Below the pieces are notes generated by a model. That model saw only the letters and a program-made list of their open reading frames with translations, did no database searches and was not told the DNA's origin. Positions 1 through 11,270 of a stretch of 64,000 nt of DNA are shown in pieces. This DNA comes from Ophioderma brevispina (taxonomy: Eukaryota > Echinodermata > Ophiuroidea > Amphilepidida > Ophiodermatidae), in NCBI GenBank assembly GCA_023653785.1, contig JAMKCH010084900.1, positions 62,001 to 126,000 of the forward strand, written 5' to 3'. Numbering within the stretch: the stretch's first letter is position 1; each line of letters starts with the position of its first letter. Both the position numbers and the translations under genes were made by a program.

Positions 1-1724
1 CAAATCATTGCTTTAACTGAGTTCTTGCAGAGAAAATGTATTTATAAAGCTGGGGAACAAAACTGATATTTACATTATAATCCCTTTGCTCTAGTACTAT
101 ATCCTTGTACTTTCTGTTAATGAATAGCACGGGTACAGAGGGGTGCTAAGGTATAAATTAGTTATGCCAACCAATAAACTGTATTTGATGTGTGGCCTTG
201 ATTTTTTATTTTTTTCTCCTTCCCCTCTCCATACCCGTCATCACCCTCTCTCTCTCTCTTACATTTTCACAGAATTTAAAATGTGGTTTGATTTCAGTAC
301 AGATAGCAAACATAATCTCTTCTTCTGCTGTTTGACCCCATGCAAATAGTCTCTTTTATTTTTAGAGCAATTTTAAGCAGTGGCACATAATTGTAACAAC
401 TGATATAAGTAGCGACATGCAAGTCTTTAACTTTTTTAACCATCAAAAAATTCATTGGGAATCTTGCCATATAGGCCTACAAAGGTCATGGTTTGTATGT
501 TATAGTGCCCTCTATATCCCATTCTCCAGAGAGAGACTTGTTAAACTATATTTTAAGAAAATCATATTTTTCCCCACATGAAATTTTCATAAAATTTACC
601 ATGAGAAGTCAATCGGGGGGGGGTATAATATCAAAGTTAGTTGTCAAAATGTGTCGCCATTGATATTTTTATTCTGCTTTGTAATTCAAACAGCTGTGTT
701 TTTTCTTGCTTTTTATTTGTTTTTTTGTCTGTTTCTTGTTTTGTATTTGCTTTTTGTTTTGTGTGTTGTTATTTTGTTTCGTTAAGTATGGTTTAGTCAA
801 TGGGCTTACTCTTTCATTTCCTCAATAATAATACCGTTGTGCTTATAAGTTCTTTTTATAATGCCCTACATCAACAGTTACATAACATTGAGCAATAAAC
901 CCAAAAGACACAAAAATATATGCCAGAATAGAAAGAAACTACTGGCAACAAAGTCCTAGGTTATTATCTATTAAAATATTTTCCCTCAAAAGGTGAACAA
1001 ACTAAAGGTACAAATCTTTCAACTGATGGCTGTTTATATTAAAGCTATCTACAGTAGATAGCAATATTAAAGCTTTCTACTACAGATAGCAATATGATTA
1101 AATTAAAAAAAACTTGCGTCAAAATGATATTTGGAGGTTTTGTGTTGTTATTTTTACATTTAATACATTAGTATAATTAATCAAGACTAATTACAGGGAG
1201 TCAGGTTGACAATACTCAAATTACAACAAGCAGAAATGCAATTTCTAGCTGCTTACACTGCAGAAAAATCATCAAAATTTAATACCTGAAGAAAATACCA
1301 TTCACTGCACTGGTCACACTTGTTATCCTTACAATGAACTGACCATTTACTGATGGTCAAGCTTTGTAGTACATACTCAAGGCTCGCCGACCTCTTTTGA
1401 TATTTCAGTCATTTTATTGGTGACTCAAAATCATTGACTAGATGCTCAAAGTGCGATGTCAAAGTCCCTTGTTGTATTTTGAAATTCTGCGAGTATAAGG
1501 GATGACTATCAATACATTACGCAGAAAAATCCTTAAAGCATGAAATTTCACTCTAAATTGTGGCGTATTTAAATGAAAATTCCACGAAATTTACTTCAAA
1601 AGGGTGATTGTGCATTGATTTGTGAATTTTAATATTACAAGGTTGGTGCATTTTGTTGTTAAAAGGTGTTTTTATTGTTGTAACCATTGTCTGTGTGTGG
1701 TGTTGTAGTAAGCAAACACAATAT
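1..1724. other. AT-rich non-coding stretch, no gene seen
   Basis: No open frame in this stretch looks coding: the longest is about 68 codons and low in complexity. It holds short pyrimidine-rich tracts (around 240-265), T-rich sequence at 700-780 and one small hairpin repeat listed separately. Nothing else could be supported. Confidence 0.6.
1044..1095. repeat. small hairpin repeat (GCTATCTAC family)
   Basis: Positions 1044-1062 form a perfect palindrome with 9-base arms (GCTATCTAC / GTAGATAGC) around one base. A degenerate second unit follows at about 1068-1092. Similar GCTATCTAC words recur near 31650 and 26860, so it is probably a dispersed short repeat rather than a local regulatory site. 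Confidence 0.45.
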
Positions 1725-1975
1725 CGGGTAGTTATGGTAATAAGGCAAAAGAGGGTTGGGATTAGGGTATAAGGTAAGGCTAATCAAGGTTCAGATTAGG
1801 GTAAGATAAGGTAAAACAGGATTAGGGTTTGGGTAATGTACGGCAGACAGGGTTAATGAAGTAAAACAGGGTTATGGTAAAGTAAGGCAAAATAGGGTTA
1901 GGGTAAGGCAAGACAAGACAAAAAAAAGGTCTGGGTTCAGGTAGGGTAAGGAAAAACAGGGTTAAGATAAAAGTT
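1725..1975. repeat. degenerate TTAGGG-like G-rich repeat
   Basis: A 250-base purine-rich stretch is built from variants of TTAGGG, GTAAGG and AAACAGGGTTA, with several exact TTAGGG hexamers (for example near 1768, 1797 and 1897). It resembles a decayed interstitial telomere-like tract, but the unit length is irregular. It may instead be an unrelated G-rich simple repeat. Confidence 0.5.
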
Positions 1976-2518
1976 TGGAAAGACAAAGTCTAGATTTGAT
2001 TTGAGTTATGGTCAAATGTTCATAGTTAAATGTATTTTTTGTCCATAGCACAACAGATTCACACTGAACTTTCAGACACATCAAATGAGCCATTACCTAG
2101 ATTTTGCAGTTTATGTGCACAAATTGCCCCATTTCTATTTTGACTGAATAGTAATCACAGTTCATGAAGCACAAATCTCTTCCAAAGCCACTATAAATCA
2201 TGGACAGATGTTTTAATTTTCTTCAAAGAAGTACATGCAGGTGTATGTTAAAAATAGCCATGGCCTGTGGGCGAGGGCTAAGCTGGGCCTATGGGAGGCT
2301 TGTTCCCCTGTTAGAGGCCTTTCCCTCAAATATTAATCACAGAATCCTGGTGTAGGAATTTATTGATGTTACTATATATGAACAAATTATCAGCCCCCTC
2401 AAAACTTCACCCTTCCCCCTCCCAAATTGCGATGCCTGACTTATAATGCACCTACATGTGGGATTGGTTTCTTGTGTAACACAAGTCTGCATTTGCTGGA
2501 CCATTAAAGTTGTACTGT

Positions 2519-2753
2519 GCTTGACAAGAGAAGATTTCAATAGCTTCCCACAATGCATTGCTTCCAATGGAGGTTTTGTACAGGTACTGATGTGAATCGT
2601 TAGTGATGAAACATGGCTTAATTGACAGTACTGATCACAAACTTGCATTTTAAGAGTGTTTCATCTCTAACGATTCACATGACTACCTGTACAAAAACTT
2701 CCAATGGAAGCAATGCATTGTGGGAAGCTACGGATATCTTCTCTTGTACTTGA
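2519..2753. mobile_element. foldback element with about 93-bp inverted arms
   Basis: The left arm (2519-2612) and right arm (2658-2753) are inverted copies of each other with only a few mismatches and single-base gaps, around a spacer of about 45 bp. Shared blocks include CAATGCATTG, TTGTACAGGTA and GTGAATCGTTAG. No coding frame fits it. The structure is that of a foldback MITE. Both arms include the same GACAAGAG-type outer end, so the edges are probably close to the true termini. The superfamily cannot be assigned because no clear target duplication is visible. Confidence 0.75.
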
Positions 2754-3470
2754 CTCCTGCTTTGTTTTCAGTCTCCTCCCGTGCCAGGCACCAAGCCAGA
2801 AAATGACGTATGGTTCCCTGTACTATGTCATGGAGTACATAAACAAGTATATTTAGAAAACCTTCAGAAATAGAGACAAAGAGTGAGGAGTGAAAAAAAA
2901 AGAAGTACAAACTTGATTTGATGTGTATCAGGTATGGCCGAACTTGACCTTCCCTTAACGTCAAATCATCACATGGTGAAAATCCAGTGGGTAAATCAAG
3001 CTTGACAATTGCTCAAATCTCTCTTGTAATCTATTACTGATTTGGGCTCATAATCAATGCCACGTACCTTGACCGGATATTTCTATAGTTGTGAGTTGTC
3101 CATCATCATCGGACTGCCAACTTAAAATCGTCATTGAATACAAGAAGGTTGTAAGTGCAAAAGCTGCCATTGTCAGAAATTACCATGAAACTATATATGG
3201 CAAGTCTTGGTCGTGCCTATTGTGAATGATTTTCTGCAGCCGAATGTGTCCCCTGAAGAACCCATTTGAAGAAGCCACTGACTCAAAGGAAGATAAAGTG
3301 AGTTATCCTAATATAATGGCAGCACACAGATGTATCACCATGGCAGCTATTGCACATACGACCTCGTGCATTCATGGACGATTTGAAGTTGGCATGACGA
3401 ATATGGAAACCTTCAGATTATAGATGTATGTATGAAGCCACCTTGAACTCAATGGCGGCAGAAGCATATT
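2754..3470. other. non-coding stretch, nothing recognised
   Basis: Mixed-composition sequence without a convincing coding frame or repeat structure. It lies between a foldback element and a truncated copy of the nuclear-receptor-motif repeat. Confidence 0.5.
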
Positions 3471-3606
3471 AAATACATTGCGGTCCCCGGACCGTGAGTG
3501 TTGTCTCCCATCGCGGTTTGTGAATGGGGCCAAAGGTTCACCAAGGTCACATGAGGTCACCAACATGTCACCCCACCCTTCCCCCCTCCTTCTCCCCAGT
3601 TTATCA
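3471..3606 (+). repeat. NR-motif repeat, truncated copy 1
   Basis: This is the first of four copies of a dispersed repeat. It opens with AAATACATTGCGG and a small palindrome (CGGTCC..GGACCG), continues with CGCGGTTTGTGAATGGGG, and then carries AGGTCA-type half sites (CAAGGTCACATGAGGTCACC). Related copies are at 14034, 15489 and 17491. Here the 3' half, seen elsewhere as CA-rich sequence ending GTGACACAAAA, is missing. Confidence 0.7.
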
Positions 3607-5288
3607 ATCAACCACATTACATTAACTGGCCATTAATACCCATAACATTTTAAGAGTGTCAATCATGATTGCTAATAAACAACAAACCATTTTTTAACAC
3701 ACAAAGTCTATTGCCCCCCCCCCAACTGACAAACATAATTGAGTGTAGTCTGTGAATTGATCGACAGCTTGATCAATACTCTACACAAGCAGAGGGTGTG
3801 TGACACCAAGGTGGGGGGGGGGGGCGGGGTATTTGGTTGCTAGCAATTTGTGGGCTTGCTTATCTGGACATCCCTGTGACATAGCCACAATTTTTAAAGG
3901 CCCAATAACATTCCCTAGAGTTATGAAAATCAGGTACATGTACCTTAGAAAAAGTTCAAGTTTTCCCTTCAACAATAAGTAATCACATTTCACTCTGAAA
4001 TCCTCTCCCCCAGGACCCCTCCCAGGACATAAATAGTAATCACCATCCCTTAAAGTATCTATCCCTGCTATTGTAGTTTTATACTGAAAGCAAAAGGGCA
4101 AGCTCCATAAATATCACTTTTGCACTATGCACTTAAGATAGGCCCATCAGTTTTGATTATTATTAGTTTTTATCATATAAAATCTTTCGTTAGGAAATTG
4201 GAAAATGCAGTTGCAGAAAACATAACTGATCTGCAAGGCTGTTAGGCCAGTTATTTGTTTATAAATCAGTGACCAGATGTCCTATTATAATGTAGCCTGG
4301 AATTAAAATGCCAAGCTTGCATTTAAATGGTGAATAATTGAATTTAATATGCCCTACACACTAAAAAGCGGTTAGTCAAATTGACCCCCGGTGACAGTCA
4401 ACTATACACCAACGACATTTAGTCAATTTTGTACTAATTTGTAGTCAAATATAAACATGTTACAGTCAGAAATTATACACAAAAAATTAGTACAAAAGGA
4501 CTGTGTATAGTCAAAAAATTGCACAAGAAAAGTTGGTTGGTGTTGTTGGACCGTTTATCATGCCCAATTTGCCTTGATCAGAGGTATTGAATAAATTCTT
4601 GAAAGTTTGGTCAGGGGGGGGGTGTTTTGCCTATAGTTGGATAGTTCCCCTGTCTTGAAACCTTAGATCCCAGGTTTCAACCCTACCAGGCTGTGCATTT
4701 GGAACTGCAGTTTCTCTATACTTTTGAATTTGGTATTTATGTTCAAAAAATACTTCTTCACCTAAGGGGGAAGACTGTTGGGGGAGCAGGTCGCATGCTG
4801 AAATGCTAAGAGGCTGAATTTTGTATTTGCTCACTAGTACGAAATAAACTTTCAAATTTTTGTACCAAAGAAAAATTTCTCAGCTTAACCTTTCAGATGG
4901 GGATGGGGCTTATGATGGAAAGCTAAAATGGAAAAGGTAAAATCTAGTACTTCAATGTTTTAGGGACACCTGATATGTGAAAATCGCTCATTGGCACCTT
5001 TAATAGTAATCCTTAGACCCCCAAATGAACGTGTCTATATGCTGTTAATCCCCTATGAAGTTTACAAAGTTAACCACTTGTTAATTACACCCCTATCGCA
5101 TAATCCTCATATCTATAAAATGTGCCACGATGCAAAAGTGCATCATCAAGATGGGAAGCCGCAGTGGAGATTTAAGAGTCAGCAGTGTACAGCAGCTGCT
5201 GACAAGCCCCCCCTAAAATATTGCGCTCAGGGCCCCCCTCAGACACTCCTAGTCGCACTAAACTGGGATATACGTCTACTCATGACAC
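3607..5288. other. non-coding stretch with C/G tracts
   Basis: The stretch contains short C and G homopolymers (around 3714-3722, 3813-3824 and 4614-4621) and a palindrome AGGTACATGTACCT at 3931-3944. The 147-codon open frame that begins near 4991 starts at TTG. It also runs across the end of the TTAA-bounded element at 5289, so it is unlikely to be a gene. Confidence 0.5.
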
Positions 5289-7524
5289 TTAAGGAGGCTA
5301 GGACACGTTTAGCTCCGCGACTAGATCGGGCAATGTTCCAAGTTGATTTCAACCAAAAGCTTGCGTGGCTGTTTGAGTGGGATGCGCCCGTAAAATCAGC
5401 AGCTGCGCCGTTCATGCGTTCTATATGGAACTAAAAAACTAGAAGCGCGGAGAGATGGCTGAACGCTGGTGGTCAAACTAATAAAGGCAAGAACAGAGAC
5501 TCCAATTCCAACACCCTCTTCAGGAATGGAAAAAAAACCCGGGGAAAATATCACCCAAAGGGACCCTAGATGAATAATGGTGAATGAGGGTTTTTATATT
5601 TCCCCACGAGGCTTATCGAACGTATAGCGTTGTTAACAATGTACTTTTTTAGTGTTGAAAAAAATGTAGGAAAGAATCCAATACTTTGTTAGTGTTTTCC
5701 TCTGCATGCACTGTTTAGGGCCCTCTTCTAAGGTATGCCTGCTCGTGGTCACAACCACCCACTCAAATTGAAGATAGAATTTTCTTAAGTTACCTTTTAA
5801 AAAAAGCCAAGATTATATTATTTTATCTCATGCTTTAAGGATGTGTGCCAAATTTTACGTGCGAAATGATATCCTCGTGAAGAATTTTCTGTTTTCCGTT
5901 TACGATAGAATGACAACATAATGGCCTATGGGGCACCATCGATCGATAATTTGGAAATAACCTTTTCTCGAGGATAGTGAAATAAAAAAAAACAAAATGA
6001 GGTGTTTAGGATCATGAAATGTCCACCTTAATTGAAAGTGCAACCCACACTTAAAAAAACCGCTATTAAAACCCGGCTGAAGTCTAAGAGTGAGGCGAAC
6101 ATAATTCCGTTTCTGGAGGTACTCCTTTTGGTAAAATTTTTACCAAGCTAATTTAGCCAAATTTTGAGGTCCTGCGCCTACTTTTGCGAAATGAAAAATT
6201 GAAATCGGGTCCCATTTCCCCAGGTTCGGAATTCAGGCCGCGACATCCCTACCCTAAAATTACCCCTTCCCCCTCAGTGCTATACCTCACATCTGTCCCC
6301 TCGTCCCCTTACTCGCAGCTAAATTCCAAGGACTTAAAAAGTTAAAGGCACTATCAGTGATTTGATAATCAGATAAAAAAAATCATCAAAATCAAGATTT
6401 TGCATGTACCCTGCAATGATACGCAGCCTAATAAAGACAAAATCGGTTACTAATAATATTAGTACTAATTCTCCGAACGACCCTTTCTACAACACGTAAT
6501 TAATTGGAGATTCGTATCTTTGAACACTGCTGTTTTCTTTCTTCCTTTCTTTTAATTCTTCATTGGAAAACTTAACGTTTGAGAATTCTACAGACATGCC
6601 CTTCACGCTTAAACTATTCCTGCAAATTTAACTCTGTTTGGATAACTAACTGATAGTGTCTTAAAAGGAATACGGGAATAACATTGAAAATACATCATAT
6701 TTACTATTAATTGAATTTCAAGTCATTTTTTACAAGTTTTGTTCCTTGGAATTGAGAGCGTTGCATTTTTGTTATCCTAAAAAATTACGCTTCGTGCAAT
6801 TACAGTAGGCTTAAATGAAAACGAATTTAATTATAGTATTGCGTTGTTGTGTTGGGGAGAATTGCCAGTAAAAAATACTTCCGAAAGTTCCATAAACTTT
6901 ACAGTATTTTAAGAACGGTGGTTGCAGCAACTTTCTTGTTTTAAACGTTTATTTTGGTTCAATATCCTCACCATTTTCCCAGATTTTCAGAGAATGTCTT
7001 CCAATTAATAAGCCAAACTATATGAGTAAATAGGACATTGCTCTTACTTATGAAATGCGTGATCGATACGCGGCGAGAGTATTAGAAGCGTTGATATCGC
7101 GTTAACCTATGTTGGTGTGACGCTCTGAATGTCGAATAGATAGTTTTCTCACAATTTTGAACATAAAAAAACGTGCTATTTGTACATTATTGAGAAAAGT
7201 GGTCGGTGACCCCATCTTTTTTCTTTCTTAATCGAAAGCTTCTAGTAGTGCGCACTTTATTAAAATTCCATCAAAAAAAATGTTGAGCGATTTTTTTTTA
7301 ATTAAAATGTCTGTCGTAAAATCAAATTTTATAGGTTTGTTTACTAATTTTTGATCAAAAATGGCAAAAAATAGGTAATTTTGACTCAGTATTTATAGTG
7401 AAAAATGAGGTCGCGTGACCCAAATTTTTTATTTTGGATTTGGTTACCATCGATGGAAGTTTGTTCATACCGAGATTTCAATGAAAAAATTTCGGACAGA
7501 TGTATCGTGTCCTAGCCCCCTTAA
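5289..7524. mobile_element. T9: 2.2-kb TTAA-bounded transposon-like element
   Basis: Both ends read TTAA followed inward by GGRGGCTAGGACACG. The left end is TTAA at 5289-5292 then GGAGGCTAGGACACG. The right end, read on the minus strand, is TTAA at 7521-7524 then GGGGGCTAGGACACG. The element is about 2.24 kb. I see no open frame over about 100 codons inside and no transposase motif, so it looks non-autonomous or fully decayed. The TTAA flanks fit Kolobok-like or piggyBac-like target duplication. It carries a fragment of another TTAA family at 5838-6031, so it has collected insertions. Single copy in this window. Confidence 0.65.
5838..6031 (+). mobile_element. T4 family fragment nested in T9
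   Basis: Words such as TTACGTGCGAAATGATAT, CCGTTTACGATAGAATG, AGTGGCCTATGGGGCACC-like sequence and a closing GATCATGAAATGTCCACC plus TTAA match the 3' half of the T4 copies at 35010-35391 and 57947-58275. The 5' part is not recognisable. The fragment lies wholly inside the 2.2-kb T9 element. Confidence 0.6.
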
Positions 7525-8427
7525 GGTGCCCAAACCTTAAATGCTGCTGGGCAGGGCCCTTTTCTTAAATCCACCGATGGGAATCAACAGGTCAATGATG
7601 CCAAGAAACCATCAAAAATTTCGTCTGACTCTTTTGCAAGGCCATATTCAAGGTCTATGGTGCGAAATTACCGTCGGACTATTACACAGAGGAAAATGGA
7701 GCAGTTCTATGAAGGAGTCCTTGATACATTTTTCCTAAGAAGTGTCCTTGTGGGTTTTTTCCAAGTCATCGCTTGTTGGAACGTCCATGTTTTTTTTTTC
7801 AAATAAGAGTAAGAAAAAATGCATTTAATTCATTATACTCTAACACATGCTCTAAAACTTAGGCACGGCAAAATTAACATAACAGCCGGCAGCTCTCCAA
7901 GGTGTTTCCGAAATGACATGAGCTTTCTTCAAATTAAAAGCCCTTGGGTTTGAAAATATACAGCACTGCAATTCAAGCACATACAAGCAGTGTTCCAATC
8001 TATAATGGTGTTCAAATCTATACGTCAGTGCAAGTGTGCAGCAAGAATGAAAATGGGGGTTTAGAAAACATCAAAAAATTACTGGCCATGTGTGGTCAGT
8101 GCGTTGGTTTTCTCCTCTTAATTAAAAATAGGTGATATTAAGTTTAGCCTTCCCTTCTAGTAAAAGTCACCTCGAAATAAGAAATACAATAATTGTTGTT
8201 TTTTTATTCATTTTGATCTTTTACTTCATCAGTTTAATTTGAGAGTGGAAGATTAAAGGTGCATTAAGGGATTGCAAGAAAACTTTAAAGGAAAAAACTC
8301 AATAGTCAAGCAATTACCGGTTCTCTGAATGACATCCCACTAATGCAAATATCAATAGGATCAACGACCGCTGAAATTTCCAACCCAAAAGTGATCAAGT
8401 GCCTGAAAATATGCGACAGTAATATTT
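7525..8427. other. non-coding stretch, nothing recognised
   Basis: No coding frame or repeat family could be supported here. Two frames of about 65 codons at 7541 and 7944 have no recognisable features. A TTAAAGGTGCATTAAGGG word near 8255 resembles the end of a TTAA element, but no partner end was found. Confidence 0.45.
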
Positions 8428-8520
8428 CATGTTAATGTTACAGAAAATGTAAAAATAATTCTCGCATGAAATTAATGTTACAGAAATGTAAAAATAATTC
8501 TTGCATGAAATTAATGTTAC
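8428..8520. repeat. 38-bp tandem repeat, 2.4 copies
   Basis: The unit CATGAAATTAATGTTACAG followed by AAATGTAAAAATAATTCTTG repeats at 8428-8464 and 8465-8503, with a partial third unit at 8504-8520. The copies differ by only a few bases, which suggests recent expansion. Confidence 0.8.
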
Positions 8521-8869
8521 AACAGATGGACCCCACAACTGTGGTTTAATCACATTTGATTAAAATATGCAAATGAGCTCATTAGTATTCATAACATGTC
8601 TAAAAAGTATGCAGCACATGACCTTATGTTCTATCACCGTGACATGTTAGAAGTTCATTGAGTAATCAGTTTAATCTGTAGAGTGGATTAATGCTTGTGC
8701 TGCCCATTCTCCGTCCGCACACCCACCCACACACACAAAACACATTGTGTTGTGGGGCCAAAAAATTATGCAGAGGAATGTCAATGAAACAAATGATAAC
8801 CAAGGGGCCCCTTGTCAAAATTGGCTTCCCCAGAAAATTTACATTTTTTCAGCCCTGGCATACATGTGT

Positions 8870-9236
8870 TTAAAGGGCCATGGCCCGATCACTAATAGCC
8901 TCATCCCCAGAACCCCAATTTAACCGAAGTGGTCAAAATGTTGATACCTGAAGAATTTTAAGTGCTATTATTTTTCTCACTTACCCTATAAAATCTTAGG
9001 GCTAAATGATATTTGTTTTGGAGGTTATCGAAAATCTGCACCATTTTGGTCGACCAATATTAATTTTACACAGTACTCTATGGGGGCTTACAAAATCACA
9101 TTTTTAGCTCTCACATCAAAATGGATTTAAAAATCTGTGCAAAATTTTACAGATGTTGGTTTGGGGTCAAGACAACGTCAAGGCCATCCGATCAAGATGA
9201 ACAATTTATATGATTAAATCAAGTCATCCCCTTTAA
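8870..9236 (+). mobile_element. T7 copy 1, complete TTAA element
   Basis: The element starts at TTAA (8870-8873) followed by AGGGCCATGGCCCGATCAC and ends ...CATCCCC plus TTAA (9233-9236), 367 bp in total. The interior shares CTAATAGCCTCATCCCCAG, AAGTGGTCAAAATGTTG-like and TTGGTCGACCAATATTAAT blocks with an inverted copy at 56795-57140. It also shares blocks with an interrupted copy at 10770-11270. There is no coding frame. The palindrome GGGCCATGGCCC sits right at the left tip. Confidence 0.8.
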
Positions 9237-9279
9237 AAAACCCACACTAATGAACAATGTTTTCGCAATTTTTTTTAAC

Positions 9280-9475
9280 GTGAGGTAAGGGGGGGGGGCA
9301 CATATATTTCCAGGGGGCAAACATATATTAAAATTTGTTAGTATAGTATAGGCCTATGTTGTTTTCACTGTAAATTGGCATGCATGTGTGCAGAAATTCA
9401 CTAATTTTTCAGGGGGGCAAGATTCCCCACAAGTGGGGCCGCTTCCCCCCACCCCCACCCATGATTACGTCACTG
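9280..9475 (-). mobile_element. degenerate hAT-like fragment with G-rich body
   Basis: Read on the minus strand the segment begins CAGTGACGTAATCATGGG and continues G-rich. That start resembles the CAGTGRCGTA ends common in animal hAT MITEs. It contains G tracts near 9290 and 9413. No second terminal repeat or duplication was found, so this is a weak call. Confidence 0.3.
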
Positions 9476-9766
9476 TAGTTAGGTGAGCAGTTAGGTAAAT
9501 ACTCATTACATGTTTGTCAAAAGGAGAACAACGAACACGAGACCAGGACATAGCCTTGCCTGTGCATGCTGGTCATGTACTCCATCAAATGATATGGTCA
9601 TCCTCTTAATGGCAGACTCTAAAGAACTATGTCAAAAAGGTTGTGTCTTCTTAAAAACAAGTACGAGATTCCTTCTCCCAAAAAAAGCAGTTCTCGAACC
9701 ACAGGTCTTGCCTCACATCACAATAAGGAATTATGGAGCCATGCCAATTTAACCCCGGACATGGCC

Positions 9767-10092
9767 TTAAAGCTTGACTAGAATATCCCGATGAGGGGCG
9801 CACTCAATTTTCAAACAAATCGTGTTTTTGCATATACCATAATGCGTGTTCATATGCTAATCACTGTGTAAAATAACTTTGTTATAAAATCTCCGGGATC
9901 CGGAATTTTGTTAGACACGCTATCCTATGGCACTGTTATACTGTGCATAATTGCTTATGCATGAAAACGAAAAATCCAATTTCATTCTCACTTTGGAATT
10001 AAGCATTTAAGGTGGATATCTTTAGTTTAGATGACTATTTTTAATACGGTACTACCAAAATAATATATTCAACATTCTGAGTCAACCTTTAA
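9767..10092 (+). mobile_element. T1 copy 1, diverged
   Basis: TTAA at 9767-9770 and at 10089-10092 bound a 326-bp element. Its interior follows the T1 order: a GAGGGGCGCACTCAATTTTC block, GCATATACCATAATGCG, AATCACTGTGTAAAATAAC, a GGATCCGGAATTTTGTTA block, TCCTATGGCA, CACTTTGGAATTAAGC and a closing GAGTCAACC. The left tip (AGCTTGACTAG) has diverged from the AGGCTGACTCAGAG consensus. No coding capacity. Confidence 0.7.
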
Positions 10093-10279
10093 TCTCAACT
10101 CCAAAAGGTTCACTCTTCTCCCACCAATAAAAAGGGAAACGTTAAACCAAAATGACCGGGTACAGAGACGGTCACACATAAGGTGCATTGTTATAATCCT
10201 GAGGACAAGGAAACCACCCGAGGACTATCGTGAAAAGAATAACTTTTGGTTTGGTCCTCAGAAGTATACAGTATAGAAG

Positions 10280-10378
10280 CACACATATACACACACACAC
10301 AGCACACACGAGCACACACAACACCACATGCGCACACACGTGCACACACGTGCACACACGTGCAGGAAACACACACAC
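10280..10378. repeat. CA microsatellite with three CACGTG words
   Basis: A (CA)n-rich tract is interrupted by GCACACACGTG units. CACGTG occurs at 10337-10342, 10347-10352 and 10357-10362, exactly 10 bases apart. Open frames across it on both strands are simple His/Thr or Cys/Val repeats and are not genes. Confidence 0.85.
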
Positions 10379-10769
10379 CACTTGCCCACATACAAACAGA
10401 AGTGATTTCTTGCTTGCTCGAGCATGCTCGGGGGCAAGCCAAAAACAAATTGGTGAACGACATGCATGTACGCTGAAATTGAACAATTCTATTTCTGCCC
10501 ACCCTAGGGCCCAAGAGGTTAAAAGGGTAATCAATTTTCATTGACAGCAGCAGGGTCAAAACACCAAATTGAATTTAGAAAGTATTGATTTCTCCTTTTT
10601 CATCAGGACCAAGGAAGAGTTTCATTCTTTCTAATCCAAAGTTATGAAGGAAATGGAAGATGATCGCTGAAGTGTCTTTATGTGTTCGGAAGAAAATTCT
10701 GTGATTGATATATATGTGGGTCGTGTGGACATGCGTCTGGTTAAAGTGGGTCAGGCTTGGTTTGGTTGC

Positions 10770-11270
10770 TTAATTCATGGCCGATCACACTGGGCAAAAA
10801 CAGTGTTTGAAACTGTGCATTGAATTAGTGTTTAGAGATTAACATGTTTAATTACTAAGAACTTGGCATCAAATGGCATCCAAATGCCAAAGCCCTAAAC
10901 ATGTTAGATTTTAAACAGGTTAGATTTTAAACAGGTTTAGATTTTAAACAGGTTTAGATTTTAAAACATGTTTAGATATTAAAACAGACATTTCAAAAAT
11001 GTTTAGAAATGTTTTTGCAGTGCACTAATAGCCTCATCCCCAGGATAAAGATTTACCAGAAGTGGTCAAAATATGGTGTCGGAAGAAAGTGCTATTTTCT
11101 CAGTAACCCTGTGGAAATATCAGGAGATGTTTGGTTTTAGATATTGTTATGAACAAAAGGGAAAAAAGTATTCTATGTGCCAAGTTAACAAAAGGACATT
11201 TTTTAGCCCTAACAAAATAGATTGAAGTATTGGCATGAAACTTCAGAGATGGCATATTGGGCCAAGGTCA
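10770..11270 (+). mobile_element. T7 copy 3, interrupted and 3' truncated
   Basis: TTAA at 10770-10773 followed by TTCATGGCCGATCA matches the left end of T7. The family sequence resumes at 11023 with CACTAATAGCCTCATCCCCAG and continues through AGAAGTGGTCAAAATATG to about 11270. The intervening 10788-11022 is a separate insertion. The right TTAA end is not visible. Confidence 0.65.
10788..11022. mobile_element. CACTA-like short element inserted in T7
   Basis: The ends are CACTGGGCAAAAACAGTG on the left and, inverted on the right, CACTGCAAAAACATTTC. They form an imperfect terminal repeat of the CACTG type used by EnSpm/CACTA elements. The flanks rejoin to the intact T7 target with a 2-bp CA duplication. 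The 235-bp element includes a tandem block at 10911-10983 of about four units near GTTTAGATTTTAAACAG. It has no coding frame. Confidence 0.55.

Noticed and set aside
4991..5434. 147-codon open frame as a protein gene
   Set aside because: It starts at TTG, has no recognisable domain, and crosses the left end of the TTAA-bounded T9 element at 5289.
10172..10559. overlapping Cys/Val- and His/Thr-rich frames
   Set aside because: They are translations of the CA microsatellite in several frames.
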